From Mesorhizobium sp. LMG 17147 (GTDB lineage: Bacteria; Pseudomonadota; Alphaproteobacteria; Rhizobiales; Rhizobiaceae), in assembly GCF_024297145.1 (NCBI RefSeq), contig NZ_JANCTC010000003.1, forward strand, positions 1 through 64,000: DNA of 64,000 nt, in the 5' to 3' direction. A program made the translations under genes and the position numbers. Below the pieces are notes generated by a model, which saw only the letters and a list, made by a program, of their open reading frames with translations, ran no database searches and had not been told where the DNA came from. Shown piece by piece: positions 26,239 to 36,269 of the stretch. The first letter of the stretch is position 1; each line of letters opens with the position of its first letter.

Positions 26239-27123
26239 TCAGGCGGCATATGCCGTCTGCAGCGCCAATTCCCGAATGAAGCTTCGCAGCGAACGCGGCT
26301 CGCGGCCAAGCACCGCACGCAACGTCAGGCTGTTCCCGCCGAGGCCGTATTTGGCGTAGTGGCTGTGTACTTTGGCCAGCATCTGCAACTGCCGGTCGGT
26401 ATAGGGAAGGCGGGCCTTCGCCGCCCAGTCCTGAAATGTCGGCTCGCCCGCCGAAACCGGCCGGCCAAGCTCTTCGTTCATCATAACGACGACCTCTTCG
26501 CGGCTGTGCATTCCGTCGGCGCACAGCTCGAGGGTCGCATAAGACAAACGCGCTTCGGTCAATGCGATTGCCGCCACTTCAGCCACATCGCGATAGTCGA
26601 CGCGGGCGAGCTTCGCCGTCCTTGGAAACGGCTCGGCGAAAACGCCGTGCTCGACGACGGACGGCCAGGCCGCCGCAATATTTTGCATGAAATTGGCCGG
26701 GTGCAGAATGGTGTACTCCATGTTCGTCGAATAGAGGGCAGCTTCGACAGGTATCTTGCTTGCATGGTTTTCCAGCCTCGTATTGGTCGGCTGGATCACC
26801 GACGAAAAGACGAACTTTCGAACGCCTGCTCGCGCCGCCGCCTCAACCATGGCAACCCCCAAGGCGGCTTCGTCGGGAGCAAAGGCCGGTCCGATGTGAA
26901 AGACACCGTCGACACCTTTCACGGCCTGCTCAAGGCTCTGATGGTTGCGCAGATCTCCGATCGCGATCTCGGATGCACCGGCTTTCCGGGCTTTTTCGGC
27001 ACTCGCGGCGTCACGAACAAGCGCTCGAACCCTGGCATTGCGGCGGACGAGTTCAGGCACCACCAAACCGGCAACGCGGCCTGCGGCGCCTACGACCAGG
27101 ACGGTTGGACTGGGTGTTCGCAT
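26239..27123 (-). CDS. NAD(P)-binding NmrA-family protein
   Basis: 294 residues. An atypical short-chain dehydrogenase fold with the dinucleotide motif VVGAAGRVAGLVVPELVRR near the N-terminus, then the GVDGVFHIGPAF and FVFSSVIQP strands. The catalytic Tyr-x-x-x-Lys of true dehydrogenases is not present, which fits NmrA-like sensors or quinone reductases. It is divergent from the LysR gene across a 120-base region with a perfect inverted repeat, so it is a probable target of that regulator. The small DUF2798 gene follows. Confidence 0.82.
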   Translation of the reverse strand: MRTPSPTVLVVGAAGRVAGLVVPELVRRNARVRALVRDAASAEKARKAGASEIAIGDLRNHQSLEQAVKGVDGVFHIGPAFAPDEAALGVAMVEAAARAGVRKFVFSSVIQPTNTRLENHASKIPVEAALYSTNMEYTILHPANFMQNIAAAWPSVVEHGVFAEPFPRTAKLARVDYRDVAEVAAIALTEARLSYATLELCADGMHSREEVVVMMNEELGRPVSAGEPTFQDWAAKARLPYTDRQLQMLAKVHSHYAKYGLGGNSLTLRAVLGREPRSLRSFIRELALQTAYAA

Positions 27124-27214
27124 GACGATCTCCTTCCCTCGAGTCTGCCTTTCAGCCTGTGCAGGGAAGATAAAATCTGGCGAACTGCGTTACAATTCAT
27201 CGATTTTGCGATAG

Positions 27215-27237
27215 TTTCTCCCGATTTTCGGGAGAAA
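27215..27237. promoter_or_regulatory. perfect inverted repeat over the lysR ribosome site
   Basis: Ten-base arms TTTCTCCCGA and TCGGGAGAAA with a TTT spacer. The right arm contains the GGGAG Shine-Dalgarno sequence of the LysR gene, whose ATG is seven bases further on. It could be an operator for autoregulation or an RNA stem hiding the ribosome site. Confidence 0.7.
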
Positions 27238-27243
27238 TGAGCG

Positions 27244-28137
27244 ATGAGCCGGATAGATGATTTCGAAGCCTTCATTGCCATTGTCGAGCATGGCAGCCTG
27301 ACGGCTGCCGCACGCCGGCTGAACCGCTCGCTGCAGTCGGTCAGCCGGTCCCTGGCGACATTGGAGGAATCAATCGGGGTCGAGCTTCTGCACAGGACGA
27401 CACGCCGCTCGACGCCGAGCGAAGCCGGAGCGGCCTTTTTCCAGCGCATCAAACCCGCCGTCGAGGAAATTAACGAAGCCAGGCTTCAGGCGGCCAATCG
27501 ACGGTCGGAGCCATCGGGCATCCTGCGTGTGAGTGCCCCTGTTCTGTTCGGCCCGGACTTCCTCGTGCCGGTTATCGCCGACTATATGCGGACATATCCC
27601 CGGGTCGAGGTTGACCTCCAGCTTTCCGATGAATTTGTCGATCTCGATGCCGAGGGTCTCGATCTGGCGGTAAGGATCGGCAATTTGCCGGATTCCAATT
27701 TACGGGCGAAGCGCCTGGGCGCGCTGCGACGCGTGGTGTTCGGCGCACCCGCCTACTTCCAGCAACACGGCCGACCGGCCCATCCGCTCGAATTGCGTGA
27801 GCATGAATGCATCGTACGAACCGTCGACGGCCGCGCAGGCGAATGGATGTTTCAGATTGAAGGCAAGCCCCGGCCGGTGAAGGTCGCGGGCACCTTCCGG
27901 TCAAATTTGATGATATCGATCTATACAGCCGCGGTTCACGGATTGGGTTTGGGCTACTCGCCGCTTTGGCAGGTAAAACACCTGGTGGACGACGGCCGCC
28001 TGGAACTGGCTCTGACCGAATTCGAGCCAGTGCCGGTGCCGATACACGCCGTTTGGCCGGAAGGCAGATCATCCTCGGCCAAAGTCCGCGCTTTTCTGGA
28101 CCTGTTGGCATCCCGCCTGGAACTCAAGAACCTTTAG
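27244..28137 (+). CDS. LysR-family transcriptional regulator
   Basis: 297 residues. The N-terminal winged helix-turn-helix is MSRIDDFEAFIAIVEHGSLT followed by AARRLNRSLQSVSRSLATLE, of the class whose members begin 'M..i..F..fv.v...gSft'. The effector-binding domain (about 90-295) has two lobes; RVEVDLQLSDEFVDLDAEG and LAVRIG are recognisable. The ligand is unknown. It is divergent from the NmrA-like gene, the usual layout for a LysR protein and its target. Confidence 0.92.
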   Translation: MSRIDDFEAFIAIVEHGSLTAAARRLNRSLQSVSRSLATLEESIGVELLHRTTRRSTPSEAGAAFFQRIKPAVEEINEARLQAANRRSEPSGILRVSAPVLFGPDFLVPVIADYMRTYPRVEVDLQLSDEFVDLDAEGLDLAVRIGNLPDSNLRAKRLGALRRVVFGAPAYFQQHGRPAHPLELREHECIVRTVDGRAGEWMFQIEGKPRPVKVAGTFRSNLMISIYTAAVHGLGLGYSPLWQVKHLVDDGRLELALTEFEPVPVPIHAVWPEGRSSSAKVRAFLDLLASRLELKNL

Positions 28138-28163
28138 GGCGCAGACCAAACTCAACGCCGATC

Positions 28164-28406
28164 TTACCTCATCGACATCAAGTTCGTGATGAGAACAGCC
28201 GTGGCGGCATCGAGTGCGGGTTGATGGACCTCCGAATGACCGATGTCCTTCAGCTGTTCGGTCGTCAGATCTGCCAGTGCCCTGCGTCTCGCGACGGTCC
28301 GCCGCCATCCCGTGTAGGCAGCGGTGATCATTGCTGCGCCTTTCAGGCTGGACCCAAGCAAGCGTTTGGACATGTTGCGGGCGGCGCGAGTTTCCGAGTG
28401 AGCCAT
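28164..28406 (-). CDS. DUF1127 small protein
   Basis: 80 residues, basic. The DUF1127 motif is in WRRTVARRRALADLTTEQLK and DIGHSE. Proteins with this short Arg-rich domain in alphaproteobacteria bind RNA and affect sRNA and phosphate or C1 metabolism (shown for small DUF1127 proteins in Rhodobacter and Agrobacterium). The start at MAHSETRAARN has GGGAGACC upstream and is preferred over one 27 codons earlier. Convergent with the LysR gene, divergent from the SARP gene. Confidence 0.8.
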   Translation of the reverse strand: MAHSETRAARNMSKRLLGSSLKGAAMITAAYTGWRRTVARRRALADLTTEQLKDIGHSEVHQPALDAATAVLITNLMSMR

Positions 28407-28511
28407 TGTTTTGGTCTCCCATTTCGAGTTTGCGGATGGGAGCGTGCCACGCAGACGTTTTCGGGCTGTTCGGCTGTGCGTGAACAACTGGGAGAAGTCC
28501 GGCGATCCGCC

Positions 28512-28531
28512 GTTAAATCGGTGTTAAATCG
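28512..28531 (+). promoter_or_regulatory. direct repeat with 11-base period before the SARP-type gene
   Basis: GTTAAATCG occurs twice, at 28512-28520 and 28523-28531, exactly one helix turn apart, and is flanked by a second direct repeat CGATCCGCCG (28503-28512 and 28530-28539). A possible -10, CTATTC, follows at 28545-28550. SARP-family proteins are known to bind direct repeats of 11-base period just upstream of the -10, so this may be an autoregulatory site. Confidence 0.5.
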
Positions 28532-28581
28532 ATCCGCCGAGATGCTATTCTGTCGCTGCGGTAGAAGCCTGGAGACGATTT

Positions 28582-30594
28582 GTGCGCATCCGGTTGCTTG
28601 GTGGCCTGGAGGTTACTTCCCCGGAGCACCGGCCTGTCCGGTTCGCCACACGCAAGACTTCGCTCCTTTTTGCTGCCCTGGTTCTCGCGGGCCGCCGCGG
28701 CCATGGTCGCGAGCAGCTTTCCGAAGCCTTTTGGCCGGGGCGAAGCAACGGGCAGGCCCGCAATAGTTTGCGGCAAGCGCTGGTCGACATCAGGCGCACG
28801 TTCCCCGCCAGCTCGGATGCAGCCGTCTACATCTATGGGGATCAGGAAACCGTTGCGCTGATTGCCGGTCCGGATGAGGCGGACATCTCGATCTTCGACA
28901 GGAAATTGGAGCAGGGCCGAACCGCCGATCTCGCCTTCGCCGCCGATCTCTACCGCGGCGAGCTGCTTGCCGGGCAAGCCATCCCTGACGAACTGGACGA
29001 GTGGTTTAGACCGTATCTGAACAAGTATCAGCGCAAGGCGCTGCAATTGGTCGACCGGCTGAGCCTGGCGCTGCCCGCACCCGGCTCAGCCGAAGAGACG
29101 GCCTGCGAAGGGCTCGCGGAGAGATTGCTCGCCTCGGATCCGACGGCGGAGGCAGCCCATCGGGCGTTGATCCGCATCCACGCTCATCGAGGTCACGAAA
29201 ACGCCGCCTTGCGCCAGTTCGAGCTGTGCCGCGCAGCTTTAAAGAAACATCTGAATGCCGAGCCTGAGGAGCAGACAAGCTCTCTGGCGGCTTCTTTGCA
29301 GTCCCGTGAACGAACCGAACGTCAGCGGCCGGAGCCAAGCTCTGGCGCCGCATCACTGGCGCCGGTTCTGGCAGTCCCGACGAGGCGCGACGACCAGCCA
29401 TCGATTGCGGTGCTGCCGTTTCAGAACCTAAGCGGTGATATCGAGCAGGAATATTTTGCCGACGGCATGGTGGAAGACATTGTCACCGCCTTGGCTCACT
29501 TTCGTCACCTGTTCGTAGTCGCACGAAATTCGAGCTTCACCTACAGGGGACGGTCCATAGACATAAAGCAGGTCGGGCGTGAGCTGGGCGTGCGCTATGT
29601 GGTCGAGGGAAGTGTTCGCCGGGCGGGCGACCGCCTGCGCATCGCCGGGCAGCTCATCGACACCTCGACGGAGGCCTATCTCTGGGCCGATCGTTTTGAC
29701 GGAACGCTCGCCGAGGTGTTCGATTTGCAGGACCAGGTCGCCTCGAGCATCGTCGGCGCAATCACACCGAAAATGGAGGAGGCTGAGATCGAGCGTGCCA
29801 AACGCAAACCGACAGAAAGCCTCGATGCCTATGATTACTACCTCCGCGGGCTGGCGGCCTTTGACCGGACGATCACTAGTAGATCGGCCATCGACGATGC
29901 CTTGCGCCTCTTCATGAAAGCGATCGACCGTGACCCGGAGTTTGCCGCAGCCTATGCGCGGGCGGCGCGGTGCTACGCCACCCGAAAAAGCAACGGCTGG
30001 ATGGTCGACCGCGCGAAAGAGAATGCCGAGGCTACTCGACTGGCCAGGAGAGCGGTCGAACTCGGAAGGGACGATGCGATTGCGCTTTCCTTCGGTGGAT
30101 ACGTCCTCGGCTACGTAGGTGGCGACCTTGACGACAGTGCGGCTTGCATCGATCGCGCGCTCGTTCTCAACCCGAATCTAGCGGCCGCGTGGGGCCTAAG
30201 CAGCTGGGTTAGGGCTTGCTTTGGCGAGCCAGGCAAGGCCGTCGAGCACGCCGCGCTTGCCATGCGCCTAAGCCCATTGGATCCACGTCTGTTCGCTTGG
30301 CAATTCAACACCGGGCTCGCGCATTTTTGTGCCGGCCACTACGATGACGCCGCCGCTTGGGCGGGAAAGTCGCTACGGTACCAACCGAACTACGTGAGCG
30401 CGATGCGTGTAGTGGCGGCGAGTCATGCCCTGGCGGGGCGCCTGTCGGAAGCGCAGCAGGTTATGGCCCGGGTCTGCGAGGTCGATCCCTCGCTGCGGCT
30501 CTCGAATCTCGCCGAGGTGCTGCCGCCGTTTTATCGACCGGACGATCGCAGCAGATATATCGAAGGTCTTCGCAAGGCTGGCCTGCCGGACTGA
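28582..30594 (+). CDS. SARP/BTAD-type regulator with TolB-like and TPR regions
   Basis: 670 residues, GTG start with GGAG upstream. The N-terminal part (1-90) resembles the OmpR-like DNA-binding domain of SARP regulators (IRLLGGLEVTSPEHRPVRF, then RNSLRQALVDIRR). A bacterial transcriptional activator (BTAD) helical domain follows (about 98-232). From residue 272 a TolB-N/FlgO-like domain is seen: SIAVLPFQNLSGDIEQEYFA, VARNSSFTYRG and YVVEGSVRR. Residues 410-660 are TPR-type helices (DPEFAAAYARAARCY and so on). Rhizobia carry several such proteins; related ones have an adenylate cyclase domain in place of SARP. Target genes and signal are unknown; no obvious partner lies next to it. Confidence 0.82.
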   Translation: MRIRLLGGLEVTSPEHRPVRFATRKTSLLFAALVLAGRRGHGREQLSEAFWPGRSNGQARNSLRQALVDIRRTFPASSDAAVYIYGDQETVALIAGPDEADISIFDRKLEQGRTADLAFAADLYRGELLAGQAIPDELDEWFRPYLNKYQRKALQLVDRLSLALPAPGSAEETACEGLAERLLASDPTAEAAHRALIRIHAHRGHENAALRQFELCRAALKKHLNAEPEEQTSSLAASLQSRERTERQRPEPSSGAASLAPVLAVPTRRDDQPSIAVLPFQNLSGDIEQEYFADGMVEDIVTALAHFRHLFVVARNSSFTYRGRSIDIKQVGRELGVRYVVEGSVRRAGDRLRIAGQLIDTSTEAYLWADRFDGTLAEVFDLQDQVASSIVGAITPKMEEAEIERAKRKPTESLDAYDYYLRGLAAFDRTITSRSAIDDALRLFMKAIDRDPEFAAAYARAARCYATRKSNGWMVDRAKENAEATRLARRAVELGRDDAIALSFGGYVLGYVGGDLDDSAACIDRALVLNPNLAAAWGLSSWVRACFGEPGKAVEHAALAMRLSPLDPRLFAWQFNTGLAHFCAGHYDDAAAWAGKSLRYQPNYVSAMRVVAASHALAGRLSEAQQVMARVCEVDPSLRLSNLAEVLPPFYRPDDRSRYIEGLRKAGLPD

Positions 30595-30642
30595 CGCCGT
30601 GGCAATGCTTGGCGCGGCCGTGGGACGTGCGAGCGTCTAGTA

Positions 30643-32238
<1,596 letters not shown>

Positions 32239-32428
32239 GTTTGGCGGTCTTTGGCTGGTTCGGGGGCGCAACGTAAGCAGTCGCGGCAAGCGCCGCGCGC
32301 CTGCAAGATTGGTATTGCAGGTAGGCGCAAGCCCACGATTTGTCAACACAAACGGGCGGCATTGGCACGATTGTGAAGTCGTAACCTTAATCGCGATGCT
32401 TAATTTACGCAGGGGCTGCCGCGCCGGC

Positions 32429-33202
32429 TCAATACCTGAACTGTTCGGCGAGAATGCGCTCGTTCCACGAATGGTTGGGATCGAACAGCAGCGTCGCCGT
32501 TGCCGTCGGCGATTCCCTTACCGTGACCGTCGTCACCGCCTTGACCTCGGTGTGGTCGGCGGCGGCGTTCACCGGCCGCTTTTCCGGCTCCAGAATGTCG
32601 AAACGCACACTCGCCTTGTTGGAGAGCAGCGCGCCGCGCCAGCGGCGCGGACGAAACGGGCTGACCGGGGTCAGCGCCAGCAACGGAGCGTCGAGCGGCA
32701 GGATCGGCCCGTGCGCGGACAGATTGTACGCGGTCGAGCCGGCCGGCGTCGCAATCATCACGCCGTCGCAGTGCAATTCCTCCAGCCGCTCTTGCCCATC
32801 CACGGTGATGCGGATCTTGGCGGTCTGGTAGGACTGGCGCCAAAGCGCGACCTCGTTGATCGCCAGCGCCGAAATCGTCTCGCCCTCCGCCGTAACTGCC
32901 TGCATCTCCAGCGGACGGATCGTTTCGGCAACGGCCGCCGCGATGCGCCCGGTCAAGCCGCTGGCGCGGTATTCGTTCATCAGGAAACCGATGGTGCCAC
33001 GGTTCATGCCGTAGACCTTCTTTCCCGTGCTCATCGTCTCACGCAGGGTCTGCAGCAGAAAGCCGTCGCCGCCGAGCGCCACGACGATCCCGGCTTCTTC
33101 GACGGATGCCTGGCCGTAACGCGCAGAAAGGCTTTCCAGCGCCGCATTGGCGTCGGCTGTACCGGATGAGACGAAGGCGAAACGGCTGGCGGTTTTGCTC
33201 AT
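32429..33202 (-). CDS. nadK: NAD kinase
   Basis: 257 residues. It phosphorylates NAD to NADP in the cytosol. GGDG (residues 44-47, in [14 protein letters not shown]), the NE/D motif in [13 protein letters not shown] and the [13 protein letters not shown] segment are all present. The ATG at [10 protein letters not shown] is chosen over one five codons upstream. It is smaller than E. coli NadK (292), as usual in alphaproteobacteria. It lies 190 bases downstream of the helicase gene's start in the same direction, so it is read before it and may share a transcript. Confidence 0.95.
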   Translation of the reverse strand: MSKTASRFAFVSSGTADANAALESLSARYGQASVEEAGIVVALGGDGFLLQTLRETMSTGKKVYGMNRGTIGFLMNEYRASGLTGRIAAAVAETIRPLEMQAVTAEGETISALAINEVALWRQSYQTAKIRITVDGQERLEELHCDGVMIATPAGSTAYNLSAHGPILPLDAPLLALTPVSPFRPRRWRGALLSNKASVRFDILEPEKRPVNAAADHTEVKAVTTVTVRESPTATATLLFDPNHSWNERILAEQFRY

Positions 33203-33480
33203 GGCTCTCAACGACAACCGATTGGCGACGACCGTTTGGCGACGATTGGCGGCGACCGGTCGCTGGGCCGCGCCAGCGCCGGGTTAGCATGGGTGGGCAT
33301 TTCTGCAAAGGGAGGGAGGTGTCTTGATATGGCGGCCGAACAGGGCGCACTCGCGCATCGTGTCGGAGGACAAAATGATGTGATGGTTAAGGCTCGCCTT
33401 AAACTCTCGTAAAGCCGGATCGATCATGTTAGCCGGCAGCGGACGGGCGGCGTGGGGGCTAACCAGTCGAGGCCGATCTA

Positions 33481-33645
33481 TTGCCGCTGGCACGCTTGAT
33501 TATCGTCTTCCTGATGCTGGCAAGTTTTGCCCTGGCTTTCGCGGAACTGGTGCGCCAGTCGGAAGAGAAGAGTTTCAGACCGCAGCCCACCGCCTCACGC
33601 TGCGGCGACGCGGCGGGGACACCCTGTCCGCAAAGGGCGCTTTGA
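33481..33645 (+). CDS. candidate 54-residue single-pass membrane or exported peptide
   Basis: A TTG start with GAGG eight bases upstream opens a product with a basic start and a hydrophobic segment (RLIIVFLMLASFALAFAE), then a short polar tail with two cysteines. It sits in the gap between nadK and the MBL gene. The signal-like sequence is the only support. A product of this size can arise by chance, and the gene has no partner in the same direction. Confidence 0.35.
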   Translation: MPLARLIIVFLMLASFALAFAELVRQSEEKSFRPQPTASRCGDAAGTPCPQRAL

Positions 33646-33662
33646 CGTTACTACGCTGGTCC

Positions 33663-34421
33663 TTAACGGGCGAGCAGATGACAGCCGGCCTGGCGCTTTT
33701 GCGCGAGATACTCGTCGACAAGCTGGCGATAGCGGACTCTGCCGAAGCTCGGGAAATGGCCGCCATGCACGACCGAGACATCGAGATCGCGCATGCGCAG
33801 TAGCGTTTCGACATAATCGTCGATATCGGAGTGATAGACGTCGTCGATCAGCGGGCCGTCATAGATGATGTCGCCGGAAAACAGGATGCCCGTCCTGTTT
33901 TCGTAGAGCGCAATGCCGCCGGGTGAATGACCGGGCGTGTGGATCACCTCGAAGGCACGGTCGCCGAGATCGAGGATATCGCCTTGCTCGAGCAACCGAC
34001 CGGCTGGTGCGGGCAGGATCCGGTAGCGCTTCGTGTCCCAGCCGTGCGGCATGCCGTCGAACATCTCGTCGGTGGCATAGCGGTCGGCAACCGTCCATTC
34101 GTTGCGCGGGTCGGCGAGGATCCCGGCCTCGGCCGGGTGCACGCAGCGGTCGGGAAACTCATGATGGCAGCCGATATGGTCGAAATGCGTGTGGCTGGCC
34201 ACGCAGGTGAGCTTGCGCTCCGTCACCAGCGGCACGTGGCGGCGCAGGCTGAAATGGCCGAGGCCGGTGTCGAACAGAAGATCGCTGTCGCGGCCGCGCA
34301 CATGCCAGATGTTGCAGCGGAAGAACGGCTTGATCCACGGCTCGTGGATCAGCGTCACGCCATCGCCCATGCGGATGGTTTCATACCAGTGGCCGGCGTC
34401 GATGGTTGGAAGCGTGCTCAT
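33663..34421 (-). CDS. MBL-fold metallohydrolase
   Basis: 252 residues. The metal site HTHFDHIGCHHEF, the downstream HTPGHSPGGIALYE and FSGDIIYDG are those of the metallo-beta-lactamase superfamily (glyoxalase II, lactonase and similar hydrolases). A last histidine is in VVHGGHFPSFG. Substrate is unknown. The gene starts two bases after the stop of the ABC ATPase gene, so it is the last member of the polyamine-type transport operon. The start at MSTLPTIDAGH is chosen over one 13 codons upstream. Confidence 0.88.
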   Translation of the reverse strand: MSTLPTIDAGHWYETIRMGDGVTLIHEPWIKPFFRCNIWHVRGRDSDLLFDTGLGHFSLRRHVPLVTERKLTCVASHTHFDHIGCHHEFPDRCVHPAEAGILADPRNEWTVADRYATDEMFDGMPHGWDTKRYRILPAPAGRLLEQGDILDLGDRAFEVIHTPGHSPGGIALYENRTGILFSGDIIYDGPLIDDVYHSDIDDYVETLLRMRDLDVSVVHGGHFPSFGRVRYRQLVDEYLAQKRQAGCHLLAR

Positions 34422-34423
34422 GT

Positions 34424-35488
34424 TCAGTCCGCAAGCAGGATGATGTCGCCAGCATCGCACGATACCGCGACCACGTCGCCCGGCTGGACTGCCGATACGG
34501 CGGGGACCTTGGCGATGAAGTGCAGCGCCGGGTCGGCCGCGGAGGTCCCCAGAACACGCTTGAAGCTGCCCTGGAAGACGACGTCGCTGACCTTGGCCGT
34601 ACCGAGCGCCACAGCACCGCCGGCAGCGCCGAGGACAAGATGCTCCGGCCGGACGGCCAGCGCAACGGTCGAGCCGGCCGGCAATGTGCCAGGCACGGAG
34701 AGCGACCCAAGCTTCGTGGTGACGGTGAGCTTGCCGCTCTTCGCCTCGGTCACCGTTCCCGATATTAGCGTGCTTTCGCCCATGAAGGTCGCGGAAAAGC
34801 GCGTCGCCGGCCGTGCATAGACGCGCTCGGGCGATCCTTCGTCCTCGATGCGCCCGTCATTCATCACCACGCAATGATCGGCCAGCGCCATCGCCTCTTC
34901 CTGGTCGTGGGTGACGTGGATGAAGGCGGTGCCGACGCGTTTCTGGATCGCCTTCAATTCATCCTGCATTTGCCGGCGCAATTTCAGGTCGAGCGCGCCG
35001 AGCGGCTCGTCGAGCAGGAGCACCGCCGGCTCGACCACCAGGGCGCGCGCCAGCGCCACGCGCTGCCGCTGACCGCCCGAAAGCTGATGCGGCTTCTTGT
35101 CGAAGGCGGTGGCCAGCCCAACCAGCGCCAGCGCCTCGCGCGCCCTTGCTGCCCGAGTTGCGCCATCGACACCCCGCATGCGCAGCCCGAACCCGACATT
35201 GCTGCCGACGCTCATATGCGGGAACAGCGCATAATCCTGGAACACGGTCGTCGTCGGCCGCTTCGCCGGTGGCACGGCGGTGCAGTCCTCGCCGCGGATC
35301 AGCACCTTGCCCTCGCTCGGCTTGACGAAGCCGCCGAGGATGGACAGAAGCGTCGTCTTGCCGGAGCCGGAGGGCCCGAGCAGGATCGTGTAGCTGCCCG
35401 GCTCGATCTTCAGCGAGACGTTCTTCAGCACCGTGTGCTGGCCGAAGCGATGCGAGACGGAGCTTATGTCGACCAGTGGTGCACTCAT
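34424..35488 (-). CDS. ABC transporter ATPase, polyamine (PotA-like)
   Basis: 354 residues. It drives import through the two permeases. Motifs: Walker A GPSGSGKTT, the Q-loop VFQDYALFPHM, signature LSGGQRQRVALARAL, Walker B VLLLDEPLGALD, and the H-loop in FIHVTHDQEEAMALAD. A TOBE regulatory domain occupies the last 100 residues. The first codons overlap the end of the permease gene (ATGA), which shows translational coupling. PotA-type importers move putrescine or spermidine, but related systems take opines or other cations, so the substrate is inferred from the family only. Confidence 0.93.
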   Translation of the reverse strand: MSAPLVDISSVSHRFGQHTVLKNVSLKIEPGSYTILLGPSGSGKTTLLSILGGFVKPSEGKVLIRGEDCTAVPPAKRPTTTVFQDYALFPHMSVGSNVGFGLRMRGVDGATRAARAREALALVGLATAFDKKPHQLSGGQRQRVALARALVVEPAVLLLDEPLGALDLKLRRQMQDELKAIQKRVGTAFIHVTHDQEEAMALADHCVVMNDGRIEDEGSPERVYARPATRFSATFMGESTLISGTVTEAKSGKLTVTTKLGSLSVPGTLPAGSTVALAVRPEHLVLGAAGGAVALGTAKVSDVVFQGSFKRVLGTSAADPALHFIAKVPAVSAVQPGDVVAVSCDAGDIILLAD

Positions 35489-36267
35489 GCCGGCTTCCTC
35501 CGCAACAGCATCAGCTCGAACAATACCACCAGCACGATGGAGACGGCGAAGACCAGCGAGCCGACGGCGTTTGTCTTGGGATTGAGGCCGGAGCGCAGCA
35601 GGTTCCAGATCTCGACCGGCAGCGTCGTGTCGAAGCGCGTCAACAGGAACGAGATGACGAATTCGTCCCAGGAGAAGGTCATCGACAGGAAGAAACCGGC
35701 GAAGATCGCCGGCGCCATGACAGGCACCGTGATCAAAAGCAGCACCTTCCATTCGGGAGCGCCGAGATCACGCGCGGCACGCTCGATGTTGATCTGGTGA
35801 TCGCCCATCTGGCTGTAGACGATGGCAAAGCAGAGCGGCAGGTTGATCACTACATGGCCGATGCCGGCGGCAAGTAGAGACTTCGGCACGCCGGCCCAGT
35901 TGAACAGCACCAGCAGCCCCATGCCGATGATGAGATAGCTGACGGTCAAGGGCAAGGTGATCAGCCCGCGCATCAGGCCCGAGCCCGGCAAGGCGAAGCG
36001 CGCAAAACCCCAGGCGGAGAGAAAGCCGAGCGTGACGGCGACAGCCGAGGAGACAACCGCCACCAGCAGCGAATTGACCAGCGCCGAAGTCAGCCGCGTG
36101 TCGGCGAGCACGGCCTCGTACCAGCGCAGCGACGGCCCGGTGAAGGGCGGGATCGGAAACGAGGTTGCCTGCAGCGAAAACAGCACCAGAACGACCACGG
36201 GCAAGAAGATGAAGCCGTAGATTGCGAGGGCATAGAGACCCGAGACAGTGCGGATGAGCGCGCGCAT
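35485..36267 (-). CDS. ABC transporter permease, PotC-like
   Basis: 260 residues, six predicted membrane segments. The BPD_transp_1 domain EAA loop that touches the ATPase is seen around ERAARDLGAPEWKVLLLITV. The order FLPVVVLVLFSLQATSFPIP at the start and the SWDEFVISFLLTR motif are typical of the PotC group. It begins two bases after the other permease's stop and overlaps the ATPase gene by four bases. The start is the ATG at 36267 (MRALIRTV). Confidence 0.92.
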   Translation of the reverse strand: MRALIRTVSGLYALAIYGFIFLPVVVLVLFSLQATSFPIPPFTGPSLRWYEAVLADTRLTSALVNSLLVAVVSSAVAVTLGFLSAWGFARFALPGSGLMRGLITLPLTVSYLIIGMGLLVLFNWAGVPKSLLAAGIGHVVINLPLCFAIVYSQMGDHQINIERAARDLGAPEWKVLLLITVPVMAPAIFAGFFLSMTFSWDEFVISFLLTRFDTTLPVEIWNLLRSGLNPKTNAVGSLVFAVSIVLVVLFELMLLRRKPA

Positions 36268-36269
36268 GG

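Noticed and set aside
33426..33803. 125-residue plus-strand frame overlapping the MBL gene end
   Set aside because: Its 3' half is antisense to the MBL gene and it has no ribosome site; the shorter TTG frame at 33481 is the better candidate in this gap.
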